In this document: positions 1 through 6,734 of the stretch, piece by piece
How the letters are laid out: every line of letters starts with the position of its first letter
Position numbering within the stretch: position 1 is the first letter of the stretch
Assembly: GCA_007122555.1 (NCBI GenBank)
Contig: SKTL01000230.1
Coordinates: 1 to 7,601, forward strand
DNA: 7,601 nucleotides
Source: Thermomicrobiaceae bacterium
GTDB taxonomy: Bacteria; Chloroflexota; Chloroflexia; Thermomicrobiales; Thermomicrobiaceae
Direction: 5' to 3'
Made by a program: the position numbers and the translations under genes
The notes under the pieces: model-generated
What the model was told of the DNA's origin: nothing
Database searches by the model: none
Seen by the model: the letters and a program-made list of their open reading frames with translations, nothing else

Positions 1-40
1 GATCCTTCGGCTCCGATGCTGTGAAAATAACCCACCTGGG

Positions 41-250
41 TGTCATCCCGACCATCCCCTCTTGTCATCCCGACCGTAGCGGAGGGATCTGAGATGTCGC
101 CGGAGGAGCCCTGTCAGGATCAGCCAGGGACCCTCCTTGCCAAACCCTCGGATCTCTCCGCTACGCGAGGCGCACACACCGCTCGGGGATAATGGTTCAC
201 CTGTGTCAACCGATGATGGCCAATGCGCCTCGCTCCGGTCGAGATGACAA
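41..250. repeat. composite dispersed intergenic repeat with imperfect inverted ends
   Basis: The 13-mer TGTCATCCCGACC occurs twice in direct orientation, at 41-53 and 63-75. The longer arm at 62-81 (TTGTCATCCCGACCGTAGCG) is matched in inverted orientation by 231-250, with 18 of 20 positions agreeing. A second, inner inverted pair is GTAGCGGAGGGATC at 76-89 against 151-164, with one mismatch. Nested inverted arms without coding capacity suggest a REP-like or MITE-like intergenic repeat. Sequences of the general form GTCATCCCGA...AGCGGAGGGATCT are familiar as multi-copy intergenic repeats in several bacterial genomes. Copy number in this genome cannot be judged from one window. Confidence 0.7.
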
Positions 251-297
251 TTTTCATGCTCCGGTGGCGGTCAGCCGCCCATGATTACTCAGGATGA

Positions 298-316
298 CGT
301 GGGGGCTGGTCCCACG
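298..316 (-). other. small stem-loop downstream of dUTPase gene
   Basis: CGTGGG at 298-303 pairs perfectly with CCCACG at 311-316 around a 7-base loop. It is the second of two hairpins met by a leftward transcript leaving the dUTPase gene. No T-run follows, so an intrinsic terminator role is not established. Confidence 0.35.
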
Positions 317-333
317 GTGTCGTGGGCTTCTAC

Positions 334-361
334 GGGGTATGGGCGTCGCTGTCCCTACCCC
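334..361 (-). terminator. hairpin abutting the dUTPase stop codon, possible terminator
   Basis: Read leftward, the bases directly after the TAA stop form GGGGTAGGG, a 9-base loop, then CCCATACCCC. This is a 9-bp stem with one bulged A. Its position flush with the stop and at the end of the leftward block fits a 3'-end or mRNA-stabilising hairpin. It lacks the U-tract of a classical intrinsic terminator, so termination here is an inference. Confidence 0.4.
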
Positions 362-895
362 TTATCGCCTGCCCTCCCCGGAATAGATCCCCTGGTACCC
401 TTCGGCGGTCGCGCCGCTCATCACGTGAAAGACCATCTGGGCGATCCGGGCGTTGTGCTCCAGGCGGAATCCGTGCGTGTTGTAGACCACGAGCAAGGCG
501 ACGCCGCGACCAGAATACCCGGCGTCCCAGACAGCCGTGTGCAGGGCGACGCCGGAGCGCAGCAGGCTCGATCGCGGCCGCGTGTAGGCCATGACGTTGT
601 TCGGAAGATTGATCGTCTCGTTGAATCGCACCTCGTAGCATCCGGGCGAGAGGTAGATCTGCTGATCGGGGTCGACCGGGTACTGCTGCGTTCCGGGCAG
701 ACGACGGTTCGCGTTGTCCAGCGTCAGCGTTCCGGGCCCGACGAACCCGGAGACGGTGTCCAGCGTCAGGTCGACGCCGTTCGGCTGCACCTGAGTCGCG
801 CGATCGACCAGGCCGTCCAGCAACGGCGGTTCATGATCGAGCAACGATTCGATCTGTTCCCGGCTGAGCACGCCGGTGAGCAGTGTGTCGTTCAT
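362..895 (-). CDS. dut: dUTPase of the dCTP deaminase superfamily (archaeal-type)
   Basis: This 177-residue cytosolic protein probably hydrolyses dUTP to dUMP and pyrophosphate, keeping uracil out of DNA and feeding dTMP synthesis. It carries the dCTP deaminase/dUTPase trimer-fold motifs: QPNGVDL at 37-43, RPRSSLLRSG at 106-115, VWDAGYSGRG at 122-131, ARIAQMVF at 149-156 and a C-terminal YQGIYSG at 167-173. Asp124 in the WDAGY motif is the expected water-activating residue. The glutamate that bacterial dCTP deaminases carry in LEFYN is absent: the matching segment reads LVVYN and there is no acidic residue from 125 to 145. That favours dUTPase over deaminase. Length is normal for the family. 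The ATG at 895 follows a GGGAAGG site about 8 bases upstream. It is the last gene of the leftward block, 114 bases after the acyltransferase gene. A dCTP deaminase annotation is the main alternative. Confidence 0.85.
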   Translation of the reverse strand: MNDTLLTGVLSREQIESLLDHEPPLLDGLVDRATQVQPNGVDLTLDTVSGFVGPGTLTLDNANRRLPGTQQYPVDPDQQIYLSPGCYEVRFNETINLPNNVMAYTRPRSSLLRSGVALHTAVWDAGYSGRGVALLVVYNTHGFRLEHNARIAQMVFHVMSGATAEGYQGIYSGEGRR

Positions 896-1009
896 TCGTC
901 AACCCTTCCCCGATGTAATCCAGATCGTTGCGATCGTCCCCTGGGCCGCGTTGCACAATCACTCGCCTCTGGCTCGTTGGCGGCCCGCCCGGACATTCCG
1001 CGAACCGGT

Positions 1010-1834
1010 CTAGAACATGCCGAGATCGATCACGCCGGTGAGCTCCAGCACGACCAGAATGACCGGCTGGTGAATCAGGTAGATCGCCAGCGAGTATCGC
1101 CCGGTCGTCGAGAGCCACCGCACCGGCCCCAGATGGCTCCAGTCGGGAAACCTGAACCGGCGAATCCCGTTTCGATACAGCAGATACCCGGCGGAAATCC
1201 CGAGCAGCGCCACGCCAAACCACGGGATCATCGGCCGGTAATCGTACATGCTGCCGATCCCCTCGGGACGGAACCCGAGCCAGACGAGCCAGGGGAAATC
1301 GACCCGCGGGTACCCCATGAAGATTCCCAGGACGATGAGCCCGGCCCCGACCGGCAGGGCCGCCTTCGGCCACCGCAGAAATGGATAGGCGAAGATGATC
1401 GAGAGGCCGATCAGATGCAGGATCCCGAAGATGATCGAACCGCCTGGCGCGAAGAGCCAGACCGCAACGGTGATCAGCATCCCGTAGCCGAAGATCCGGA
1501 CGCCGCGGAGCAGGTATTTCTGCGCCAGCGACCATTCGTCAGCCAGCCGGGCCGTGGCGCGGGTGTAGCTCAGCACCAGCGAAACGCCGACCAGCGAGAC
1601 GAACATGAACGCGGTGAGATTGGCGAATCGCTGCCAGTTGCCGGTGTTGGCCCCGATATCGAACGAGCCGAACTGATCCAGATCATAGGTGAAGTGGTAG
1701 ATCACCATCATGATGATCGCCACGCCACGCAGCGCGTCGATTTCCCAGAGGCGTTCGCTCGAGGCTGCAGCGTCCGATTCAGCCGCCTCGTTCGTTACGT
1801 CTTCAGTTGGAGCCACGTCTCCAGCCGCCGTCAT
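1010..1834 (-). CDS. DUF1624 / HGSNAT-like membrane acyltransferase
   Basis: This 274-residue polytopic membrane protein belongs to the DUF1624 (heparan-alpha-glucosaminide N-acetyltransferase catalytic domain) family. Members are thought to move acyl groups across the membrane onto sugars; the bacterial substrates are mostly unknown. About 28 acidic, Ala-rich residues precede the family signature LWEIDALRGVAIIMMVIYHF at 29-48, whose His47 is a candidate catalytic residue. Further family motifs are GILHLIGLSII at 137-147, DYRPMIPWFGVALLG at 178-192 and GRYSLAIYLIHQP at 235-247. I see roughly seven to eight hydrophobic segments. The ATG at 1834 is preceded in frame by a stop a few codons upstream, and an AAGGAG lies about 13 bases before it, which is rather distant. 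The gene begins 60 bases after the capA-like gene and is probably co-transcribed with it, so a cell-surface glycan target is plausible but inferred. Confidence 0.85.
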   Translation of the reverse strand: MTAAGDVAPTEDVTNEAAESDAAASSERLWEIDALRGVAIIMMVIYHFTYDLDQFGSFDIGANTGNWQRFANLTAFMFVSLVGVSLVLSYTRATARLADEWSLAQKYLLRGVRIFGYGMLITVAVWLFAPGGSIIFGILHLIGLSIIFAYPFLRWPKAALPVGAGLIVLGIFMGYPRVDFPWLVWLGFRPEGIGSMYDYRPMIPWFGVALLGISAGYLLYRNGIRRFRFPDWSHLGPVRWLSTTGRYSLAIYLIHQPVILVVLELTGVIDLGMF

Positions 1835-1894
1835 GTCCGTTCAACGTCTCCTTGAGTGCGCAAACCGCTCGTCGATCTCCGTTTGGCGGTAAGC

Positions 1895-3196
1895 CTACTT
1901 GAGCGAGACGTGTCCGCGCTCGCCGCTGATCGTCATCTCCGTGCCGAACTCGGCCGAGAGCTTCTGGAACCGCCCCAGCACACGCTCGGCAACCTCGCCG
2001 CTCGCCACTTCCGGCTTGCCGCGACGATGGGCCTGCGGCCCGAGCGCCAGCGAGATCGGCACAATCTCCATGCCGGTCACGCGCTCGCCATCGAACTCCA
2101 GCATCGGCATGACCGTCTCCCAGTAGCGCTGCTCGGCCGGAAATCCCTTGGTGTCGCCGGCGTAGCGCTGATCGTAGACGATGGCCGGCGTCTCGCCGGA
2201 ATCAACCCGGAATCGATCGTAGGAATCCGAGGGGAGTTTCCAGACGAGCTCGTTCTGCCCGATGAAATTGCCCAGACTGTAGAAAATCGGCTTGCCCTGA
2301 TACAGCTCCATCCCCCGGATCAGATGCGGCCCGTGCCCGACGACCATGTCCGCCCCGGCGTCGATCATCCGGTGGGCGAACAGTTTGATGAAGTCGGCCG
2401 GCTGTTCCTTGTCTTCGGCCTGCTGCTCATGGGCGTGGAGGCTGACAACGACCAGATCGGAGCGTCGTCGTGCTTCCCGGACCCACTTCTCCATCGCCAG
2501 GACGTCTTTCTCCTTCGGAACGGTCTCCACACGGGTGGAGTCGCCAACCTTGAAGTTGCCTTCCAGGAACGGCAGAACGTCCGGATCATCGGGCGGGAAG
2601 GCGAAACCGAGCTGAATCCGCTGCTGGCGCTGTTGCTCCACGCCGAGTCCGAGGGCGACATCCCTGATCGCGTCGTATTGCTCCTGCGTGACGTAGTAGG
2701 TGGTGTCGTAGTGCAGCGGGTTCAGCCCGGGTCGCCCGACCATGTCCGGGCGTTGCTCGGCGGCTTCCTGGCCGCTGTGAAACGTCGAGCTGCAGGAGAT
2801 CATGCCGACGCTGCCAGCTGCCGTATCGAGATAGACCGGCATCCGGCTGGCGGCGAGGTTCTCGCCGACTCCGGCGTAGGAGATCCCTCGCTCGTCCAGC
2901 ACGTCGATCATCGCCATCAACCCCTCGATGCTGTAGTCGAGCGAGTGGTTATTGGCGCAGGCGAAGAGGTTGAAACCCATATCGGTCAGATCGTCCATCA
3001 CCCACTGATGCGCGGCGAAGTGTGATCCGCCGCTCTCCAGCGCCGGGTACCCCGCGAAATCATTCGGCAGGACTTCCAGATTCGTAAACGAGACATCGGT
3101 ATCGGTCAGAAGCTCGACCAGTTTGCGGGTGGCGTCGTCGAGCGTAATGCCGACGCGCCGGGTGATAATGCTGTCGCCCGTCAGCGCCAGTTTCAT
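1895..3196 (-). CDS. CapA-family metallophosphatase-like protein
   Basis: This 433-residue protein belongs to the CapA/PgsA family, which has a calcineurin-like phosphoesterase fold and is named for poly-gamma-glutamate capsule synthesis; most members lack a proven substrate. Motifs in order are GDS at 7-9, TNLE at 38-41, ANNHSLDY at 81-88, SLHAHEQ at 252-258, VGHGPHL at 286-292 and IFYSLGNF at 304-311. Asp8, Asn39, Asn83, His84, His254, His288 and His291 are likely metal or substrate ligands. I chose the ATG at 3196 because AGGAGAT lies 6 bases upstream and MKLALTGDS matches the usual family N-terminus. In-frame ATGs at 3214 and 3244 are weaker. There is no signal peptide or membrane anchor, unlike Bacillus CapA, so it looks cytoplasmic. 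A long segment at about 130-240, including RPGLNPL at 155-161, separates the two halves of the fold. It heads the leftward block and diverges from the MFS gene. Confidence 0.88.
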   Translation of the reverse strand: MKLALTGDSIITRRVGITLDDATRKLVELLTDTDVSFTNLEVLPNDFAGYPALESGGSHFAAHQWVMDDLTDMGFNLFACANNHSLDYSIEGLMAMIDVLDERGISYAGVGENLAASRMPVYLDTAAGSVGMISCSSTFHSGQEAAEQRPDMVGRPGLNPLHYDTTYYVTQEQYDAIRDVALGLGVEQQRQQRIQLGFAFPPDDPDVLPFLEGNFKVGDSTRVETVPKEKDVLAMEKWVREARRRSDLVVVSLHAHEQQAEDKEQPADFIKLFAHRMIDAGADMVVGHGPHLIRGMELYQGKPIFYSLGNFIGQNELVWKLPSDSYDRFRVDSGETPAIVYDQRYAGDTKGFPAEQRYWETVMPMLEFDGERVTGMEIVPISLALGPQAHRRGKPEVASGEVAERVLGRFQKLSAEFGTEMTISGERGHVSLK

Positions 3197-3209
3197 GTTT
3201 ATCTCCTGT
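3187..3209 (-). promoter_or_regulatory. ribosome binding site that decides the CapA start
   Basis: Read leftward, AGGAGAT sits 6 bases ahead of the ATG at 3196. The two upstream in-frame ATGs (3214 and 3244) have only a weak GAGGG or no clear purine-rich site. They would also add a charged tail with no family counterpart. The shorter start is therefore preferred. Confidence 0.7.
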
Positions 3210-3333
3210 GTCATACGTCCCTCGGTTTTCCCTTCCGGTTGCATTCAGAACGTCCGCCGCTCATGATAACGCCTGATCCGGTCTTGTGCCGGAAATCAAC
3301 CGGGATTGTGTTTCGCGAACGTTGGGGTGACGG
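3197..3333. promoter_or_regulatory. divergent intergenic region, capA-like / MFS
   Basis: This 137-base gap must hold promoters for both the leftward CapA block and the rightward MFS gene. For the rightward direction, TTGCAT at 3239-3244 and CATGAT at 3262-3267 are separated by 17 bases. They match the sigma-70 -35 and -10 consensus at only 3 and 4 of 6 positions, so this is a weak candidate. No convincing leftward promoter or operator palindrome was found, and no regulator gene is adjacent. Confidence 0.4.
3324..3330 (+). promoter_or_regulatory. ribosome binding site for the GTG-started MFS gene
   Basis: GGGGTGA resembles the anti-16S complement GGAGGTGA and ends 3 bases before the GTG. The first hydrophobic segment begins about 17 residues after this start, as expected for a complete MFS N-terminus. 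Confidence 0.55.
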
Positions 3334-4575
3334 GTGACGCAGGGCAACGAGGAACGGCCGGTACAGGAAGACCGTCACCACTGGGGGATGCTGGCGCTGG
3401 CCTGGCTCCTCTATTTCGCCTTCGCGATCACCTCGGCGTCGCTCTTCCCGCTGGTGACCCCGGTGCGCGAGGAGCTCGATCTGAGTTACTCGCAGATGGG
3501 GGTGATTCTCGGCGCCTGGCAACTGGTCTACATCGGCGCCGCAATCCCGGTCGGGACAATGATCGACCGCATCGGAACCAAACGCTCGCTCCTGTTCGGC
3601 GCGCTGATCATCGCACTCTCCGGGTTCTCCCGGAGCATCGCCCCGAACTTCCCGGTCATGCTCGCCGCCGTGGCGCTCTTCGGCCTGGGCGGCCCGATCA
3701 TCTCGATCGGGCTGCCGAAGCTCGTCGCCGAGTGGTTCACCGGGAAGAAGCGCGGGCTCGCCTCGGGGATCTATGTCACCGGAACCCACGCCGGCAATGT
3801 CGTCGTCCTGGCGGCCACCAACAGCCTGCTCATGCCGCTTACCGGATCCTGGCGGCTGACGCTGCAAATCTACGCCGCGGCGGTGCTCATTATCGCCCTG
3901 CTCTGGTTCCTGCTCGGGAAGGAGTCCGAGGACTTCAAGGCGCAGCAGAAGGCGCGCCGGGACGGGACTGACGTTGAAAAGAGCGCCAGTATTCGGGACA
4001 TCATCGGCGTCGGAGCGATCTGGCCCGTGATCATCATCGGGTTCTCCGGATTCCTGGCCAGCCACGGATTCCGGAGCTGGTTGCCGCAGATCTTCGAGGC
4101 GAAGGGGATGTCCGCGTCGACCGCCGGATTCCTGGCCGCGGTCCCGGCGATTACCGGGATGATCGGCAGCATCGTGATCGTCAGGATCGCGTCGGAAGGC
4201 TACCGCAAGCAGATGACGATCGGGTTGTTGTTGAGCGTGGGCCTGACGATCGGGCTTATTGGCGTGCTGAGCGGCCCGTGGCTGGTCGCCACGGTGATGA
4301 TCCAGGGCTTCTGCGCGGCGGCGCTGATGCCGCTGATGATGAACACGCTCATGGAGATGCCGGAAGTCGGCGCGCGCTATCTCGGGGCCGCAGCGGGACT
4401 CTACTTTTCAATCGGGGAGATTGGCGGTTTTGCCGGCCCAACGCTAGTTGGATTCCTGGCCGACTGGACCGGATCATTCCTGGCCGGCATTTTCGCACTG
4501 AGCGCAATCATGTGGCTAATGGTCATCCCGGCGTTCTCGTTGAAAGATCACGGGAGGCCCACGGCGCCCGGGTAG
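3334..4575 (+). CDS. major facilitator superfamily (MFS) transporter
   Basis: This 413-residue integral membrane protein is a secondary transporter of the major facilitator superfamily. About 12 hydrophobic segments are visible, in two halves split by a charged central loop at roughly 185-212. The loop between segments 2 and 3 carries the MFS motif-A signature as GTMIDRIGTKR (74-84). WFTGKKRGLASG (134-145) is the conserved stretch between segments 4 and 5. The overall pattern recalls the cyanate-transporter (CynX)-like or anion-transporter branches, but the substrate cannot be read from sequence. The start is GTG at 3334, supported by GGGGTGA at 3324-3330 just upstream. It is the only rightward gene, divergent from the CapA block and convergent with the ABC permeases. 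It appears to be a single-gene unit ending before the hairpin at 4616-4642. Confidence 0.9.
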   Translation: MTQGNEERPVQEDRHHWGMLALAWLLYFAFAITSASLFPLVTPVREELDLSYSQMGVILGAWQLVYIGAAIPVGTMIDRIGTKRSLLFGALIIALSGFSRSIAPNFPVMLAAVALFGLGGPIISIGLPKLVAEWFTGKKRGLASGIYVTGTHAGNVVVLAATNSLLMPLTGSWRLTLQIYAAAVLIIALLWFLLGKESEDFKAQQKARRDGTDVEKSASIRDIIGVGAIWPVIIIGFSGFLASHGFRSWLPQIFEAKGMSASTAGFLAAVPAITGMIGSIVIVRIASEGYRKQMTIGLLLSVGLTIGLIGVLSGPWLVATVMIQGFCAAALMPLMMNTLMEMPEVGARYLGAAAGLYFSIGEIGGFAGPTLVGFLADWTGSFLAGIFALSAIMWLMVIPAFSLKDHGRPTAPG

Positions 4576-4604
4576 TACGGTCTATACGATCTCTCTGGTC
4601 GATA

Positions 4605-4648
4605 GGGGAATTCCCCCCCTCTCCCAATCGTTGGGAGAGGGGCCGGGG
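4605..4648. terminator. strong stem-loop between convergent genes, possible bidirectional terminator or dispersed repeat
   Basis: CCCCTCTCCCAA at 4616-4627 pairs perfectly with TTGGGAGAGGGG at 4631-4642 around a TCG loop. It is flanked by a second palindrome, GGGGAATTCCCC, at 4605-4616. The site lies 41 bases past the MFS stop and 20 bases before the ABC permease stop, where it could end both transcripts. No T-run follows on either strand, so it is not a textbook intrinsic terminator. The right flank CCGGGGGTGAGGG resembles the dispersed CCCTCTCCC...GGGAGAGGG...GGTGAGGG repeats seen between genes in many high-GC bacteria, so it may be a repeat doing terminator duty. Confidence 0.6.
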
Positions 4649-4661
4649 GTGAGGGCAGTTT

Positions 4662-5591
4662 CTACCGCTCGCGTGAGCGCGGATCGAGCGCGTCGCGCAG
4701 CGCGTCGCCGATGAGATTCAGCGCCAGCACCGTCACAAACAGCAAGACGCCCGGTACGGTGATCATCCACCAGGCCTGAGAGATCCGGCCCTGACCATCA
4801 CGGAGCATCGCGCCCCATGACGGGGTTTCCGGCGGGACTCCGGCCCCGAGGAAGGAGAGCGACGCCTCGGCGATAATCGCCAGCGCCACGATGAACGTGC
4901 ACTGCACGATAAGCGGCGAAAGGGTGTTCGGAAAGATATGCCGGAGCATAATCCCGATATCCTTCACCCCGATCGACTGGGCCGCCTCGACATAGAGCTG
5001 CTGCTTGACCGAAAGCGTCGAACCACGCACCAGACGGGCGATAATCGGCGTGTAGACGAGTCCCAGCGTAAAGATCACATTCCCGGCGCTCGGCCCCAGA
5101 CTCGCCATAACCGCGATCGCCAGCAGGATCGGCGGGAACGCCATAATCCCGTCCATAACGCGCATGACCGGCGTGTCGACACGCTGGTAGTATCCGGCCA
5201 GCAGACCGATGATCGCTCCCATGATGCCCGAAAACAGCATGACGGACAGGCCGATCGTCAGTGAGATACGGGCTCCGAAGACACCGCGAAGCAAGACGTC
5301 GCGCCCGAACTCATCGGTGCCCAGCAAGAAGTCGCGAGACGGATCCTGCAATCGGTCGACCGGGTTGAGCCGGAACGGATAGTTATCTGAAAACTGCGGC
5401 CAGATCACCGCCGCCAGCAACAAGAGCACAATGAAGATCATCCCGCTAACGGCGACCGGATTCTCGAGCATCTGGCGAACCCAGTACCAGCGTGACTGTG
5501 GACTGATCCGCTTCAGTAGACCTTTGGGACGTTTTTGGGCGTCGCGCAGGCTGTCCGCGGCCCCTGCATCGCGTCGGTTTCTAGTCTCCAT
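4662..5591 (-). CDS. ABC transporter permease, DppC/OppC family
   Basis: This 309-residue inner-membrane permease is the DppC/OppC-type partner of a peptide/nickel-class ABC importer. A basic N-terminus leads to a first membrane segment at about 46-65. A short external stretch then carries the family hallmark LLGTDEFGRDVLLRG (89-103). The EAA loop that docks on the ATPase is YVEAAQSIGVKDIG...HIFPNTLSPLIV at 190-219. LSFLGAGVPPETPSWGAML (235-253) and LNLIGDALRDALDPR (291-305) are the usual C-terminal signatures. Length is normal. The ATG at 5591 lies inside the end of the DppB-like gene (11-base overlap), preceded by GAGG, which points to translational coupling. No ATPase gene follows: the next gene converges from the other side. 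Substrate could be peptides, metal chelates or sugars, since this family is broad. Confidence 0.93.
   Translation of the reverse strand: METRNRRDAGAADSLRDAQKRPKGLLKRISPQSRWYWVRQMLENPVAVSGMIFIVLLLLAAVIWPQFSDNYPFRLNPVDRLQDPSRDFLLGTDEFGRDVLLRGVFGARISLTIGLSVMLFSGIMGAIIGLLAGYYQRVDTPVMRVMDGIMAFPPILLAIAVMASLGPSAGNVIFTLGLVYTPIIARLVRGSTLSVKQQLYVEAAQSIGVKDIGIMLRHIFPNTLSPLIVQCTFIVALAIIAEASLSFLGAGVPPETPSWGAMLRDGQGRISQAWWMITVPGVLLFVTVLALNLIGDALRDALDPRSRER
5581..5591 (-). other. 11-base dppB/dppC coding overlap
   Basis: The ATG of the DppC-like gene (5591) precedes the TAG of the DppB-like gene (5583-5581) in a different frame. GAGG just upstream of the ATG lies inside dppB. This arrangement favours coupled, roughly equal synthesis of the two permease subunits. 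Confidence 0.8.
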
Positions 5592-6528
5592 AGCGAATCC
5601 TCGGATCGATGTACACGTACAGGATATCTACCGCCAGGTTCGCCAGCACGTAACTGGCGGCGATGATCATCACCGCACCCTGAATCACCGGGAAGTCTCG
5701 ACGCGCGATACTGCTGACGACGAGCCGGCCCATGCCCGGCAGCGCGAACACCGTCTCGGTCACAACAGCGCCGCCAAGCAGCGTGCCGACCGAATAGCCG
5801 ATCACCGTTACCACCGGTATCAGCGCATTTCTCAGCGCGTGGCGGGTGATAACCGTCTTGAACCCGACACCCTTGGCGAATGCGGTCCTCACGTAGTCTT
5901 CTTTGAGCACATCAAGCATCGACGACCGCACCAGACGGGCGAGGAGAGCGGCCGATGAGAAGCCGAGCGAGAATGCCGGCATAACCATCCGGCGGAAATG
6001 ATCGACTGGGTCCTCGGTTATCGCGGTATATTGTCCGGTCGGTAACCAGCCCAGCATGACCGCGAAGAACATGATCAGAAAGATCCCGAGCACGAAGTTC
6101 GGAATCGCGACGCCGCTAATGGCGAACATCATGACGATACGGTCCAGAAGCGAGTTCTGCTTGATGGCGGAGATAATCCCGGCCGGGACGCCGATCAGAA
6201 TCGAGATAGTCAGCGAGTACAACATGAGCAGGATGGTCGGTTGCGCCCGTCCGAGCAATGCTTCAGTCACCGGCATGTTCAGGTAGTGGGAGCGGCCAAG
6301 ATCGCCCTGAAGCACGTCAGTGAACCAGTCGAAAAACTGGATATAGAACGGCCGATCAAAACCCATCTGGGTGCGCAGCGCGGCAACTTCCTCGGACGTC
6401 GCGTCGGGGCCGAGGATGACTGACGCCGGGTCTCCCGGTGTCACGTGCACAAGCGTGAATGTGACGATCCCGACAATGAGCATGACGGGAATCAGAAGCA
6501 GGAGGCGGCGGATGATGTACTGTGTCAC
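5581..6528 (-). CDS. ABC transporter permease, DppB/OppB family
   Basis: This 315-residue inner-membrane permease forms the translocation channel with the DppC-like protein. The N-terminus YIIRRLLLLIPVMLIVGIVT is the typical first segment of DppB proteins. It is followed by HVTPGDPA (28-35), a long external region with GDLGRSHYLNMPV (75-87), and membrane segments near 98-120, 131-160 and 182-200. The cytoplasmic EAA loop is DYVRTAFAKGVGFKTVITRH with ALRNALIPV, at 211-239. The C-terminal signatures FALPGMGRLV (261-270) and DPRIRYGD (308-315) are present. The start is GTG at 6528; an AGGGAG lies about 11 bases upstream and a GAG directly abuts the start, so initiation may be modest. The gene follows the substrate-binding protein gene after an unusually long 364-base gap and overlaps dppC by 11 bases. 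Confidence 0.93.
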   Translation of the reverse strand: MTQYIIRRLLLLIPVMLIVGIVTFTLVHVTPGDPASVILGPDATSEEVAALRTQMGFDRPFYIQFFDWFTDVLQGDLGRSHYLNMPVTEALLGRAQPTILLMLYSLTISILIGVPAGIISAIKQNSLLDRIVMMFAISGVAIPNFVLGIFLIMFFAVMLGWLPTGQYTAITEDPVDHFRRMVMPAFSLGFSSAALLARLVRSSMLDVLKEDYVRTAFAKGVGFKTVITRHALRNALIPVVTVIGYSVGTLLGGAVVTETVFALPGMGRLVVSSIARRDFPVIQGAVMIIAASYVLANLAVDILYVYIDPRIRYGD

Positions 6529-6632
6529 CTCTGTTGATTCTCCCTGAACGCTTCAGCAGGCGCCGTTTCGGCGCAGCCCCGGCAAATTGCCGTCCCCGAG
6601 TTCGTATAAGCAAGGCGCAAGCAGGTTCTTGA

Positions 6633-6711
6633 GTCTTGATCGTTGCTCATCACACAAACAGGCAAGCCAGTGAAACGTTCTGGCTCAGTTTGTCGACGAA
6701 GTGATCAAGAC
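6633..6711. repeat. nested inverted repeat / predicted stem-loop A
   Basis: GTCTTGATC at 6633-6641 is matched exactly in inverted orientation by GATCAAGAC at 6703-6711. Three more base pairs follow inward if two G-T wobbles are allowed (6642-6644 with 6700-6702). Inside lie two further exact pairs in nested order: ACAAAC 6654-6659 with GTTTGT 6688-6693, and AGCCAG 6665-6670 with CTGGCT 6680-6685. The three helices stack in one possible fold about 79 bases long. Confidence 0.5.
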
Positions 6712-6734
6712 GGAAGGCATCCTAGCACAGGACT

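Larger units (their letters stand above)
1..361. other. gene-free region with repeats and hairpins
   Basis: No open frame here has a plausible protein sequence, and the rightward frames that start near 281 and 322 are antisense to the dUTPase gene. The stretch holds a dispersed-repeat cluster (about 41-250), a small GGCGG/CCGCC stem (266-279), a CGTGGG/CCCACG stem (298-316) and a hairpin next to the dUTPase stop (334-361). The first 40 bases, with GATCCTTCGGCTCCG, look like the tail of another repeat copy cut by the window edge. This is therefore the 3' flank of the leftward gene block. Confidence 0.7.

Noticed and set aside
1..361. CRISPR array or tRNA in the repeat-rich left flank
   Set aside because: The repeats are too few, inverted and irregularly spaced for a CRISPR. 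No tRNA T-loop or cloverleaf pattern was found.
831..1535. Leftward 234-codon frame within the acyltransferase gene
   Set aside because: Alternative frame of the DUF1624 coding sequence. Arg-rich, with no hydrophobic segments or known motif.
281..1855. Rightward 524-codon open frame antisense to the dUTPase and acyltransferase genes
   Set aside because: Arg/Pro/Asp/Gln-rich translation with no family resemblance. It is a shadow of two well-recognised leftward genes in high-GC DNA.
1856..3025. Rightward 389-codon open frame antisense to the CapA-like gene
   Set aside because: It lies wholly opposite a gene with clear CapA motifs and has no recognisable motif of its own.
3197..3244. N-terminal extension of the CapA-like protein from the ATG at 3244 or 3214
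   Set aside because: The strong AGGAGAT site precedes the ATG at 3196, and the extension has no signal-peptide character or family match.
3211..4065. Leftward 284-codon frame opposite the MFS gene
   Set aside because: Low-complexity Asp/Gly/Arg/Glu-rich antisense shadow crossing the divergent intergenic region.
6595..6625. Leftward TATACG as a -10 box for a separate permease promoter
   Set aside because: Only 4 of 6 positions match and no acceptable -35 hexamer lies 16-18 bases upstream.
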